Shown piece after piece: positions 52,410 through 61,160 of a stretch of 64,000 nt of DNA. This DNA is from Ferrovibrio sp965278975. GTDB taxonomy: Bacteria > Pseudomonadota > Alphaproteobacteria > Ferrovibrionales > Ferrovibrionaceae. The position numbers and the translations under genes are program-made. The number at the start of each line of letters is the position of its first letter. Position 1 is the first letter of the stretch. The stretch covers positions 1,550,001 through 1,614,000 of the forward strand of contig NZ_OZ257126.1 of NCBI RefSeq assembly GCF_965278975.1, written 5' to 3'. The notes under the pieces were generated by a model, which worked only from the letters and a program-made list of their open reading frames with translations, searched no databases and was not told the origin of the DNA.

Positions 52410-53768
52410 ATGAATCTGCAAGAACTCAAGACCAAATCCCCCACCGAACTGCTCGCCTTCGCCGAGGAGCTGGAGATCGAGAACGCCTCGACTCTGCGCA
52501 AGCAGGACATGATGTTCGCCATCCTCAAGCAGCTGGCCGACCGCGAGGTGGAAATCACCGGCGAGGGCGTGCTGGAAGTGCTGCAGGATGGTTTCGGCTT
52601 CCTGCGCTCGGCGCAGGCGAATTACCTGGCCGGCCCGGATGATATCTATGTCAGCCCGAACCAGATCCGCCGCTTCGGTCTGCGCACCGGCGACACGGTG
52701 GAAGGCACCATCCGCGCGCCCAAGGATGGCGAGCGTTATTTCGCGCTGCTCAAGGTCAACGCGATCAACTACGAAGACCCGGAAAACACCCGCCATAAGG
52801 TGCATTTCGACAACCTGACGCCGCTCTACCCGAATGAGCGGCTGAAGATGGAAATCCCGATTGCCGAGGATGCCGAGCCGGCAGCGGCGGCGGCAACAAC
52901 GCGCACCGTGATCAAGGGCCGGGGCGATTCGGCCAAGCGCGAGAAGCTGGTGGCAGCCGCCTCGGCGCCGAAGAAGGATATCTCGTCGCGCGTCATCGAC
53001 CTGATCTCGCCGCAGGGCAAGGGCCAGCGCGCGCTGATCGTGGCGCCGCCGCGCACCGGCAAGACCATGCTGCTGCAGAATATCGCGCATGCCATCTCGG
53101 CCAATCACCCCGAGGTCTATCTCATCGTGCTGCTGATCGACGAGCGGCCCGAGGAAGTCACCGACATGTCGCGCACGGTGAAGGGCGAGGTGATCTCCTC
53201 CACCTTCGACGAGCCGGCCAGCCGCCATGTGCAGGTGACCGAAATGGTGCTGGAAAAGGCCAAGCGCCTGGTCGAGCACAAGCGCGACGTGGTGATCCTG
53301 CTCGATTCCATCACCCGCCTGGCCCGCGCCTACAACACCGTGGTGCCGTCTTCCGGCAAGGTGCTGACCGGCGGTGTGGATGCCAATGCGCTGCAGCGCC
53401 CGAAGCGTTTCTTCGGCGCCGCGCGCAATATCGAGGAAGGCGGCTCGCTCACCATCATCGCCACGGCGCTGATCGATACCGGCTCGCGCATGGACGAAGT
53501 GATCTTTGAAGAGTTCAAGGGCACCGGCAATTCGGAAATCATCCTCGACCGCAAGCTGGCCGACAAGCGCACCTTCCCGGCCATCGACATCACCAAGTCG
53601 GGCACCCGCAAGGAAGAACTGCTGGTCGACAAGGGCACGCTGGCCAAGATGTGGGTGCTGCGCCGCATCCTGATGCCGATGGGCGGCCAGGACGCGATGG
53701 AATTCCTGCTCGACAAGCTGAAGCATTCCAAGACCAACGGCGATTTCTTCGACTCGATGAATACCTGA
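52410..53768 (+). CDS. rho: Transcription termination factor Rho
   Basis: The protein has 452 residues; E. coli Rho has 419. The N-terminal RNA-binding half (GVLEVLQDGFGFLRS, DDIYVSPNQIRRFGLR) and the RecA-type ATPase half (Walker A APPRTGKTMLLQNIAHA near 212, DERPEEVTDMSR, Walker B VVILLDSITRLARAYN, GGVDANALQRPKRFFGAARN) are fully conserved. The extra length is an Ala-rich, positively charged linker of about 30 residues (around 151-190) between the two halves. Rho ends transcription of untranslated RNA. A long leader precedes the gene, which is common where Rho controls its own synthesis. Confidence 0.97.
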   Translation: MNLQELKTKSPTELLAFAEELEIENASTLRKQDMMFAILKQLADREVEITGEGVLEVLQDGFGFLRSAQANYLAGPDDIYVSPNQIRRFGLRTGDTVEGTIRAPKDGERYFALLKVNAINYEDPENTRHKVHFDNLTPLYPNERLKMEIPIAEDAEPAAAAATTRTVIKGRGDSAKREKLVAAASAPKKDISSRVIDLISPQGKGQRALIVAPPRTGKTMLLQNIAHAISANHPEVYLIVLLIDERPEEVTDMSRTVKGEVISSTFDEPASRHVQVTEMVLEKAKRLVEHKRDVVILLDSITRLARAYNTVVPSSGKVLTGGVDANALQRPKRFFGAARNIEEGGSLTIIATALIDTGSRMDEVIFEEFKGTGNSEIILDRKLADKRTFPAIDITKSGTRKEELLVDKGTLAKMWVLRRILMPMGGQDAMEFLLDKLKHSKTNGDFFDSMNT

Positions 53769-53792
53769 GGCGAAGCGCCGCAACAGAAACCG

Positions 53793-53827
53793 AAAAGCCC
53801 GGGGCCAGTCCCCGGGCTTTTTTGTTG
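53793..53827 (+). terminator. Rho-independent terminator after rho
   Basis: A perfect 12-bp stem AAAAGCCCGGGG (53793-53804) with CCCCGGGCTTTT (53810-53821), a 5-base loop, and a T-rich tail TTTGTT. Confidence 0.9.
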
Positions 53828-53851
53828 TCTGCGGGCGGAAAAGAAGCAACT

Positions 53852-53925
53852 CGTCATGCTCCGCCTTCGCGGAGCATGACGATCATTTCATACCGTCATG
53901 CCCTGCGGAGGCAGGGCATCCACGA
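53852..53925. repeat. Two REP-like palindromes between rho and the histidine kinase gene
   Basis: Unit 1 is a perfect 13-bp stem CGTCATGCTCCGC (53852-53864) with GCGGAGCATGACG (53869-53881) and loop CTTC. Unit 2 has stem ATGCCCTGC (53898-53906) with GCAGGGCAT (53911-53919) and loop GGAG, preceded by GTC and followed by CCACGA. Both are the same unit family as at 34293-34370. Confidence 0.72.
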
Positions 53926-53946
53926 GTTCATTTTTCTTGAGGTATT

Positions 53947-55887
53947 TTAATCCCCCGCCGCGCCGGCAAACGGGAAGCCCGGCTTGTCACCCGGCTGCGG
54001 CGAAGGATAGAGCCAGACGCTGACATTGGTGCCGCGCTCCGGGATCGAATGTACTTCGATGCGGCCATGATGCAGGTCGACCAGCTGCCGCGTGATCGCA
54101 AGGCCAAGGCCGCTGCCCTCATGGCGCCGCGCCAGCGGGCCTTCCACCTGCCAGAACGGCTCGAAAATCTTTTCCTGATGCTCGCGCTTGATGCCGATGC
54201 CGGTATCGCTGACCGACAGCCTGAGGCCATCGCCGACGCGGACCGCCTGCAGCCGCACATCGCCGCCGGATTCGGTGAATTTCACCGCGTTGGTCAGCAG
54301 GTTGATGGCGATCTGCTTCAGCGCCTGGGCATCCACCGCCACATCGTCAAGATCGTCGTCGATCTGGTGCTCCAGCGTGATATTGCGGCTTTGCGCCCGC
54401 AGCCGCACCAGCCGCATGCTCGATTCCAGGATGGCGCCCGCATCGGCCTGGCGGATATCCAGTTCATAGCGGCCGGCCTCGATGCGGGCCATGTCGAGGA
54501 TGTCGTTGATCAGGTTCAGCAGGTGGCGGCCGCTGGCGAGGATGTCCTCGCTGCATTCGATGTATTTCGGCGTCACGCTGCCGAACAGCTGGTTGGTGAT
54601 GATCTCGGCGAAGCCGATGATGGCATTGAGCGGCGTGCGCAGCTCATGGCTCATGGAGGCGAGGAAGTCCGACTTGGCGCGGCTGGCCTCCACCGCGCGC
54701 TCGCATTCCAGGCGGTATTGCTCGGCCAGGTCCTGCAATTGCGCCGCCTGGTATTCCACCTCGCGCTGGGCATGGCGCGCGGTTTCCTCGGCCTGCTTCA
54801 AGGCGCCGATATCAAGCGCCACGGTCAGCAGGTGATCGGCCGGGCCATCGGGCCGGCTGCGCAACGCCACCTTGGTCATCCACCAGCGGTCGGAGGCATC
54901 CTCGCGATAGCGCCGCTGCACTTCGGTGAAGGGCATCGTCTGGCCGTCGAGCACGGCGCGGTCCTCGGCATCGGTGATGGCAACCAGTTCGGGCGGCGCG
55001 ATATCGGCATAGGAGCGGCCGACCAGGCTTTCGCCTGCCATGGCCGGCGGCAGGAACAGCGCGCGGGCATAGGCATTGGCGAACAGGTAGCGCAGCTCGC
55101 GGTCCTTCACCACGATCATGCAGGGAATGGCATCGATCACGCCCTGCAGCAGGGTGGACATGGCGGCGCGCGACAACTCGGCCCGTTTGGCGGCATCCAC
55201 ATCCTGCACCACGCCGAACACCCAGCGTTTGCCTTCCGGGTCGCGCTGCGGCACGCCGGCCAGGGCGAGCCAGTGATAGGCGCCGCCGCGGTCACGCATC
55301 TGCACCTGCAGATCGAAGCGCCGGCCGCTGCGCAGGGTTTCCACCAGCGCATCGTTCAGCATCTGGCGGTGATCGGGATGCAGCAGCGTTTCGATCTCGC
55401 GGAACGACAGCCGCTGGCGCGGATCAAGGCCCAGGGTATCCGCCGGCACGCCGGACCAGGTGATCGACTGCGCCTCCGGATCCGCCACCCAGTAGCCGAG
55501 CCGGCCGACGCGGTGGCTTTCCAGCAATTGCAGCCGCTGGCCTTCAAGCTGGCCCTGCAGCTTCTCGGCCTCGGCGGCATCCTTGCGGATGCCGTCGATC
55601 CAGCGTGCCCAGCGCATGATGCCGTAGCAGAGCAGGCCGATGCCGAGAACATAGAGCAGGCCGATGGCGCCGAAGCGGAGCTGCGACAGGCGCAGGTTCA
55701 GGGTAAATGCCTCGAAGAGGTTGGCCAGCAGTATCACGGCGATACCGGCCATCATCATATGGTAGCCGCCATTGCGGCCGAAGCGGTGGCGGTTCACCCA
55801 CATCACCACCACCAGCAGCAGCAAGGTGCCGGCGCGGATCAGCAGCGGGACGGCAGGATCGAGCAGCGGAGGCGAGGGATTCATCAT
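53947..55887 (-). CDS. PAS-domain sensor histidine kinase
   Basis: The protein has 646 residues. ATG 55887 overlaps the meaB stop (ATGA); a longer frame exists but lies inside meaB. Three N-terminal hydrophobic helices (about 10-115) anchor it. Two PAS domains follow (about 145-260 with VGRLGYWVADPEAQSITWSG, and 275-380 with GVIDAIPCMIVVKDRELRYL). The kinase core has His414 in SHELRTPLN and the ATP-binding boxes NLLTNAVKFT, DTGIGI and GSGLGLAI. No receiver domain or adjacent response regulator gene is present, so its partner is elsewhere. The signal is unknown. Confidence 0.88.
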   Translation of the reverse strand: MMNPSPPLLDPAVPLLIRAGTLLLLVVVMWVNRHRFGRNGGYHMMMAGIAVILLANLFEAFTLNLRLSQLRFGAIGLLYVLGIGLLCYGIMRWARWIDGIRKDAAEAEKLQGQLEGQRLQLLESHRVGRLGYWVADPEAQSITWSGVPADTLGLDPRQRLSFREIETLLHPDHRQMLNDALVETLRSGRRFDLQVQMRDRGGAYHWLALAGVPQRDPEGKRWVFGVVQDVDAAKRAELSRAAMSTLLQGVIDAIPCMIVVKDRELRYLFANAYARALFLPPAMAGESLVGRSYADIAPPELVAITDAEDRAVLDGQTMPFTEVQRRYREDASDRWWMTKVALRSRPDGPADHLLTVALDIGALKQAEETARHAQREVEYQAAQLQDLAEQYRLECERAVEASRAKSDFLASMSHELRTPLNAIIGFAEIITNQLFGSVTPKYIECSEDILASGRHLLNLINDILDMARIEAGRYELDIRQADAGAILESSMRLVRLRAQSRNITLEHQIDDDLDDVAVDAQALKQIAINLLTNAVKFTESGGDVRLQAVRVGDGLRLSVSDTGIGIKREHQEKIFEPFWQVEGPLARRHEGSGLGLAITRQLVDLHHGRIEVHSIPERGTNVSVWLYPSPQPGDKPGFPFAGAAGD

Positions 55888-56903
55888 GGCCGCTGCAGTA
55901 GCCCGAGCAGGCGGCGCGCGGCGGCGGCTGGTGTCACGCGGCCATCGCCAACCTCGGCTTCCAGGGCCGGCAATGTGGCTTTGATCCGTGGATCGGCCTG
56001 CAGCCATTCCCACAGGCCATCCTGCAATTCACGCTTCAGCCAGCCCTGTGCCTGATTGCGGCGCTGCCGATCCCAGCTGTCGTCGGCCTGCAAGGCCGCG
56101 CGGTAAGCCTCGATGCTTTCCCATACCGTGTCGATGCCGCGGTTGAGCAAGGCGGAAACCTGCAGCACCTGTGCCCGCCAGGCGGTATGGCGCGGCCGCA
56201 TCAGATGCAGCGCGGCGCGGTAATCGGCCTGCGCCATGTTGGCGGCATTCACCAGATCGCCATCGGCCTTGTTCACGATCACCAGGTCGGCGAGTTCCAT
56301 GATGCCGCGCTTGATGCCCTGCAGGTCGTCGCCACCGCCCGGCGCCAGCAGCAGCAGGAACATGTCCACCATGCTCGCCACCGTGGTTTCCGACTGGCCG
56401 ACGCCGACGGTTTCCACCAGCACCACATCGAAGCCGGCGGCTTCGCTCAGCAGCATCGCCTCGCGGGTGCGCCGTGCCACGCCGCCGAGCGAGCCGGAGG
56501 AAGGCGACGGACGGATGAAGGCGCGCGGATCGCGCACCAGGGTTTCCATGCGCGTCTTGTCGCCCAGGATCGAACCGCCGGAAAGCTGCGAGGAGGGATC
56601 GATCGCCAGCACCGCCACCTGCAGCCCCCTGGCGGTGAGGAACCCGCCGAAGCGTTCGATGAAACTCGATTTGCCGACGCCCGGCGTGCCGCTGATGCCA
56701 AGCCGCACCGCCTTGCCGGTATGGGGCAACAGGCGGGCCAGCAGGGCCTCGGCGGCAAGCTGGTCGGTGGGATGGCGGGATTCGATCAGGGTGATGGCGC
56801 GGGCCAGGGCGCGGCGCTCGCCGGCCAGCACCGCATCCGCCAGGGCCGCTGCCAGGGCGGCCGGGTCGGAGCTGCGGCGGGGCAGGGCTACGGCGGCGGA
56901 CAT
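55884..56903 (-). CDS. meaB: MeaB/ArgK-family GTPase
   Basis: The protein has 339 residues. It is a G3E-type GTPase with Walker A GISGTPGVGKSSFIERFG, VLAIDPSSQLSGGSILGDKT, VETVGVGQSE and the base-recognition motif IVNKADGD. MeaB protects adenosylcobalamin-dependent methylmalonyl-CoA mutase and helps load its cofactor. No mutase gene is in the window, so its partner lies elsewhere. The gene is translationally coupled to a histidine kinase gene, an unusual pairing. Its dependence on B12 may link it loosely to the B12 uptake genes about 10 kb away. Confidence 0.9.
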   Translation of the reverse strand: MSAAVALPRRSSDPAALAAALADAVLAGERRALARAITLIESRHPTDQLAAEALLARLLPHTGKAVRLGISGTPGVGKSSFIERFGGFLTARGLQVAVLAIDPSSQLSGGSILGDKTRMETLVRDPRAFIRPSPSSGSLGGVARRTREAMLLSEAAGFDVVLVETVGVGQSETTVASMVDMFLLLLAPGGGDDLQGIKRGIMELADLVIVNKADGDLVNAANMAQADYRAALHLMRPRHTAWRAQVLQVSALLNRGIDTVWESIEAYRAALQADDSWDRQRRNQAQGWLKRELQDGLWEWLQADPRIKATLPALEAEVGDGRVTPAAAARRLLGLLQRP

Positions 56904-57066
56904 GGCCCGACTCTAGCGGATATCCCACTGTTTTTGCTAGGCGGAGCATGGATTTTCGCTTGTCCTGTCAGGGAAATGCCACAAGCCCGGTTGTAGTCAC
57001 CGCTGCCTTTAAGGTAGAAACGGGGCAACGCCTCCCCATTGTGCACAAACGTCGCAGATCGCGCCG

Positions 57067-57570
57067 ATGAATCCGTTTTCTTTGCAGCGCAGCAAGCGCC
57101 TCAGGGCTGCCCTCGGCTACGATGGTGCCGAGGGCGAGGGCGTGCCTGCTGAACCGGAGGTGGTGGAAGAAGCGCCGCCGCCTGAGCCGTTGCCGTTGCC
57201 CAAGCCGGAAATCCTCGCCGCCGAGCTTGAAATCCTCAGCCAGCGTTTCGAGACCGCCCGGCGCGAACCGCTGGCCGGGGTGCTGATCCTCGGCGATGCC
57301 CAGGCCATGGTGCAGGGCCTGCGCGATGCCTGCCTGCGGCTTGGTTCCCGCCATGCCGCCGAGGCGCTCGGCCTGCTCGGTGCTTCGCTGCGCCGCGCCG
57401 AACCGCTGAACCGCATGCATTTCGATGTCATGCAGTTGCAGCTTGAGGCCGCCCGCGCCCTGTTCCGCCTCAATGCCGCCGAGGCCCTGGTATTGGCCGA
57501 TGAACTGCTCAACGGCCTGCGCCGCGCCGCCTGGCAGCATTTCGATGGCGACGAGCGCGACGACGGCTAG
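57067..57570 (+). CDS. Protein of unknown function with helical C-terminus
   Basis: I do not recognise this 167-residue protein. It starts with a basic stretch (MNPFSLQRSKRLRAALGYDG), then has a Pro/Glu-rich linker (about 25-48) and a C-terminal two-thirds of amphipathic helices rich in Ala, Leu and Glu (ILAAELEILSQRFETARREP, VQGLRDACLRLGSRHAAEAL, LQLEAARALFRLNAAEAL). No signal peptide or membrane helix is present. The composition and frame are as in neighbouring genes, so it is probably a real gene. It is divergent from meaB across about 160 bases and 89 bases upstream of the DUF3108 gene. Confidence 0.55.
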   Translation: MNPFSLQRSKRLRAALGYDGAEGEGVPAEPEVVEEAPPPEPLPLPKPEILAAELEILSQRFETARREPLAGVLILGDAQAMVQGLRDACLRLGSRHAAEALGLLGASLRRAEPLNRMHFDVMQLQLEAARALFRLNAAEALVLADELLNGLRRAAWQHFDGDERDDG

Positions 57571-57659
57571 GGTCCGGGCCCTGGGATCGCCTCGTGGCCA
57601 CCAATCACAAAGCAGTTAATACCGCTTGAAATCACGGCTGAAAGGCCGATCTTTGCCGC

Positions 57660-58532
57660 ATGCGCCGTTTTTCGATCAGCCTTTCTGCTTTGCTTTTCCT
57701 GGCCCAGCCTGCCTTGCTTCAGGCGGCCCGGGCAGAGGAAATCCTGCACAATGCCGATCTCCGCTTCGGCATCTATGCGCTCGGCGCCAAGGCCTTCGAT
57801 GTCGATATGAAAGTGGCGCGCGGCAGCGATGGCCTGAGCGTCGCTTCCGCCGTGCGCAGCACCGGGGCGGCCAATCTGCTGCTGCGCTTCCGCATGCAAA
57901 GCGATCTGGCGGTGCGGCAGGCGGCAGACGGCCATCTCAGCCCGCTGCGCTATGCCAGCCAGAGCGATGGCAGCTTCTCCAAGCGCACCATCATGATCCT
58001 GTGGGGCGCCGATGGCCTGCCCACCAGCGTGGTGGAGCCGCCGGCCGAGGCCGATGACCGCGAGCCGGTGCTGCCGGAGCAGACCCGCGGTACCTTCGAT
58101 CCCACCACCGCCGTGCTGGCCCGCGCGCTGCGCCGCGACACGGCGGCGCCCTGCGAGGGCAGCGACAAAATCTTCGATGGCCGACGCCGCTATAATGTGC
58201 ATTACGAAGCCGCCGGCATGGAGCGGCTGGAAGCGCATAACCGCTCGGCCTATGCCGGGCTGGCGCTGAAATGCCGCCTGCGGTTCGAGCCGATCGCAGG
58301 CTATAGCCGCAAATACATGGACCAGACCCGCAAGCTGGAGGAAGAAGTCACCGAGATGTGGCTGGCCCGCCTGCCGGGCCAGCCGATCTGGCTGCCGGTG
58401 CGGCTGCGCTCGGCCTGGATGCTGGGCGAGGTTGGCGGCTATGTCACAGCCACCACCATCAATGGCCGCCAGGCGCTCAAGCCGGTGGACGACGACGCGC
58501 CGCCGCCGGAGCCGCCGAAGATCGCGCCGTAA
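57660..58532 (+). CDS. DUF3108 exported protein
   Basis: The protein has 290 residues. A signal peptide (FSISLSALLFLAQPALLQAA) is followed by the beta-rich DUF3108 pattern: HNADLRFGIYALGAKAFDVD, MQSDLAVRQAADGHLSPLRY, a repetitive middle, YNVHYEAAGMERLEAHNRSA, and the late WLPVRLRSAWMLGEVGGYVT. Members are periplasmic or outer-membrane-facing proteins of Gram-negatives with no settled function. A 216-base gap with the ffh promoter follows. Confidence 0.75.
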   Translation: MRRFSISLSALLFLAQPALLQAARAEEILHNADLRFGIYALGAKAFDVDMKVARGSDGLSVASAVRSTGAANLLLRFRMQSDLAVRQAADGHLSPLRYASQSDGSFSKRTIMILWGADGLPTSVVEPPAEADDREPVLPEQTRGTFDPTTAVLARALRRDTAAPCEGSDKIFDGRRRYNVHYEAAGMERLEAHNRSAYAGLALKCRLRFEPIAGYSRKYMDQTRKLEEEVTEMWLARLPGQPIWLPVRLRSAWMLGEVGGYVTATTINGRQALKPVDDDAPPPEPPKIAP

Positions 58533-58593
58533 CACCTAACCCATTGATTTTGTTTAATGGAACCTTCCGGGGGCGGTTACCGGCAAAGCCGGC

Positions 58594-58622
58594 TTGACAT
58601 TGCCGGCCCGAGGCGGTTTATT
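58594..58622 (+). promoter_or_regulatory. Predicted sigma-70 promoter of the ffh-rplS operon
   Basis: TTGACA (58594-58599), a 17-base spacer and TTTATT (58617-58622) lie about 125 bases before the ffh ATG. The context CGGCTTGACATT is shared with the rho promoter. Confidence 0.7.
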
Positions 58623-58748
58623 CCGCCCGCTTCCGGTTAGGGAAACTGACCCGGTCCGAGGATCGCCGTCCGTCCGCGAGTTTCGCGCACGGGCGCGTTA
58701 TCCGTTTGGCCGCACCGCACCGGAACATCGAAGGAGCTGATCGGACAG

Positions 58749-60146
58749 ATGTTCGAGAATTTGAGCGGCAAACTCGGCCAGGTCTTCGACCGCCTGCGTA
58801 AGCGCGGCGCGTTGAACGAGGCCGATGTCAACGAGGCGATGCGGGAAGTGCGCGTCGCCTTGCTGGAAGCCGATGTCGCGCTCCCGGTGGTGAAAAACTT
58901 CATCGATGCGGTGAAGGCGAAGGCGGTCGGCCAGGAAGTGCTGCGCTCGGTGACCCCGGGCCAGATGGTCATCAAGATCGTCCATGACAACCTGATCGAG
59001 ATGCTCGGCGGCCGCAGCGATGTGCCGGGTGCTGGGGCGGGCGAGGATGCCGCCGGCATCGATCTCGCCGCCGTGGCGCCGGTGCCGGTGCTGATGGTTG
59101 GCTTGCAGGGTTCGGGCAAGACCACCAGCACGGCCAAGATCGCGCTGCGCCTGACGCAGAAGGAACGCAAGAAGGTGCTGATGGCGTCGCTCGACGTGCA
59201 TCGCCCGGCGGCCCAGGAGCAGCTCAGGATTCTCGGCGAGCAGACCGGCGTTGCCACGCTGCCGATCGTGCCCGGCCAGATGCCGGTGGAAATCGCCAAG
59301 CGCGCCGTGCAGGCCGCCAAGCTCGGTGGCTATGACGTGCTGATGCTGGATACCGCCGGCCGCCTGCATGTCGATGAAGTGCTGATGCATGAAGTGGCGG
59401 CGGTGCGCGATGTGGTGCAGCCGCATGAAGTGCTGCTGGTCGCCGACAGCCTCACCGGCCAGGATGCCGTCACTGTCGCCAAGGCGTTCAACGAACGTCT
59501 CGCCGTTACCGGCATCGTGCTGACCCGTGTTGACGGCGATGGCCGTGGCGGTGCCGCGCTGTCGATGCGCGCCGTCACCGGCAAGCCGATCAAGCTGATC
59601 GGCGTCGGCGAAAAGCTCGATGCCATCGAACCGTTCCACCCGCAGCGCATCGCGCAGCGCATCCTCGGCATGGGCGATATCGTCAGCCTGGTCGAGAAGG
59701 CGGCTGAAACCATCGAGAAGGAAGAGGCCGAACGCCTGGCTGCCCGCGTGCAGAAGGGCCAGTTCGATCTCAATGACATGGCCAGCCAGCTCAAGCAGCT
59801 GCGCAAGATGGGTGGCATGTCTAGCGTCATGGACATGCTGCCGGGCGTCGGCAAGATGAAGCAGCAGATGGCCAACGCCAATATCGACGAGAAGGTTTTG
59901 AAGCGTCAGGAGGCGATCATCTCCTCGATGACCGGCGACGAGCGCAAGAATCCCAAGGTGATCCACGCTTCGCGCAAGAAGCGCATTGCGGCTGGGTCGG
60001 GCACCTCGGTGCAGGATGTGAACAAGCTGCTGAAGCAGCATATGCAGATGGCCGACATGATGAAACGCATGTCGAAGCTGGGGCAGAAGGGTTTCATGCG
60101 CTCGATGATGGGCGCCATGGGCGGCTTCCCTGGCATGCCGAAGTGA
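58749..60146 (+). CDS. ffh: Signal recognition particle protein Ffh
   Basis: The protein has 465 residues. The N domain (about 1-90) is followed by the NG GTPase with GLQGSGKTTSTAKIALRL, DVHRPAAQEQLRILGEQ, DTAGRLHVDEVLMHEV and TRVDGDGRGGAALS, then the Met-rich M domain (about 300-465) that binds 4.5S RNA and signal sequences, with MGGMSSVMDMLPGVGKMKQQ and SGTSVQDVNKLLKQHMQMAD. It targets nascent membrane and secreted proteins to SecYEG. First gene of the conserved ffh-rpsP-rimM-trmD-rplS cluster. Confidence 0.97.
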   Translation: MFENLSGKLGQVFDRLRKRGALNEADVNEAMREVRVALLEADVALPVVKNFIDAVKAKAVGQEVLRSVTPGQMVIKIVHDNLIEMLGGRSDVPGAGAGEDAAGIDLAAVAPVPVLMVGLQGSGKTTSTAKIALRLTQKERKKVLMASLDVHRPAAQEQLRILGEQTGVATLPIVPGQMPVEIAKRAVQAAKLGGYDVLMLDTAGRLHVDEVLMHEVAAVRDVVQPHEVLLVADSLTGQDAVTVAKAFNERLAVTGIVLTRVDGDGRGGAALSMRAVTGKPIKLIGVGEKLDAIEPFHPQRIAQRILGMGDIVSLVEKAAETIEKEEAERLAARVQKGQFDLNDMASQLKQLRKMGGMSSVMDMLPGVGKMKQQMANANIDEKVLKRQEAIISSMTGDERKNPKVIHASRKKRIAAGSGTSVQDVNKLLKQHMQMADMMKRMSKLGQKGFMRSMMGAMGGFPGMPK

Positions 60147-60188
60147 TTTTGAGTTACGCGTAATCAGGTTCTGAAAGAAAGGAATACC

Positions 60189-60560
60189 ATGTCCGTCAAG
60201 ATCCGCATGACCCGCGGTGGCGCCAAGAAGCGCCCGTATTACCGCATCGTGGTGGCCGACTCGCGCAGCCCGCGCGATGGCCGCTTCATCGAGAAGATCG
60301 GTTCCTATGATCCGATGCTGCCGAAGGACCGCGAGCGCGTGCAGCTCGATGTCGAGCGTTGCAAGCATTGGCTGAGCCAGGGCGCGCAGCCGTCCGACCG
60401 CGTTGCCCGCTTCTTCACCCAGGCCGGCCTGATCACCACCTGGGCGCATGGCAACAACCCGGAGAAGGCCAAGCCGAAGGCGAAGGCGCAGGAGCGCCTG
60501 AAGGCCGAAGCGCAGAAGGCTGCTGAAGCCGCTGCCGCTGCCTCCGAGAATGCCGGCTAA
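60189..60560 (+). CDS. rpsP: 30S ribosomal protein S16
   Basis: The protein has 123 residues. The core (about 1-80) shows VKIRMTRGGAKKRPYYRIVV, DSRSPRDGRFIEKIGSYDP and VERCKHWLSQGAQPSDRVAR. The C-terminal 40 residues are a Lys/Ala/Glu-rich extension (NPEKAKPKAKAQERLKAEAQ) absent from E. coli S16 (82 residues) but common in alphaproteobacteria. AAAGGAA precedes the ATG. Second gene in the ffh operon. Confidence 0.97.
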   Translation: MSVKIRMTRGGAKKRPYYRIVVADSRSPRDGRFIEKIGSYDPMLPKDRERVQLDVERCKHWLSQGAQPSDRVARFFTQAGLITTWAHGNNPEKAKPKAKAQERLKAEAQKAAEAAAAASENAG

Positions 60561-60590
60561 GGCATAACCGGCAGCAATGGCTGATCCAGC

Positions 60591-61160
60591 ATGGCTGAAA
60601 AGGTCTGTCTCGGCATGATCACCACGGCGCATGGTATTCGGGGCGAGGTGCGGGTGAAAACCTACACCGCCGATCCGTTTGCGCTGGGTGATTACGGGCC
60701 GTTGGCTGACCGTTCCGGCCGGGTGTTCAAGCTCAAGCTGCGTGGCAAGCCGAAAGGCGAGATGGTGGTGGCGGCGATCGAAGGCATCGCCGACCGCAAC
60801 GCCGCCGAGGCCCTGCGCAATACCGAGCTGTTCATCGACCGGGCAAAGCTGCCGGAGCTGGATGACGAAGACGCGTTCTACCAGTCGGACCTGATTGGTC
60901 TGCGCGCCGAGACGCCGGAAGGTGAACTACTCGGCGAGGTGGTGGGGCTGCAGAATTTCGGCGCCAGTGATCTGCTGGAAGTGATGCCGGTCGGCAAGTC
61001 GGCCAACCGGGATATCGTGTTTGTTTCGTTCAGTCCTGATTCCGTGCCTGACGTGGATATCGATGGCGGGCGGCTGGTGGTGGTGCCGGGCTTCTGGCTC
61101 GGCGATGCGGCTGGCCCCCAGGATGATGGTCTGGAGGAGCAGGGTAAGGAGACGGCGTGA
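60591..61160 (+). CDS. rimM: 16S rRNA processing protein RimM
   Basis: The protein has 189 residues. The N-terminal barrel has VCLGMITTAHGIRGEVRVKT, ADRSGRVFKLKLRGKPKGEM and the AEALRNTELFIDRAKLPELD segment; the PRC barrel (about 95-165) has EFYQSDL-like AFYQSDLIGLRAE, LGEVVGLQNFGASDLLEV and the final VVVPGFWLGDA. It assists 30S head assembly by binding S19 and 16S RNA. The stop overlaps the GTG start of trmD (GTGA). Confidence 0.95.
   Translation: MAEKVCLGMITTAHGIRGEVRVKTYTADPFALGDYGPLADRSGRVFKLKLRGKPKGEMVVAAIEGIADRNAAEALRNTELFIDRAKLPELDDEDAFYQSDLIGLRAETPEGELLGEVVGLQNFGASDLLEVMPVGKSANRDIVFVSFSPDSVPDVDIDGGRLVVVPGFWLGDAAGPQDDGLEEQGKETA

Noticed and set aside
54049..56055. A 668-codon frame on the plus strand.
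   Set aside because: Antisense of the histidine kinase gene, whose H, N and G boxes are intact.
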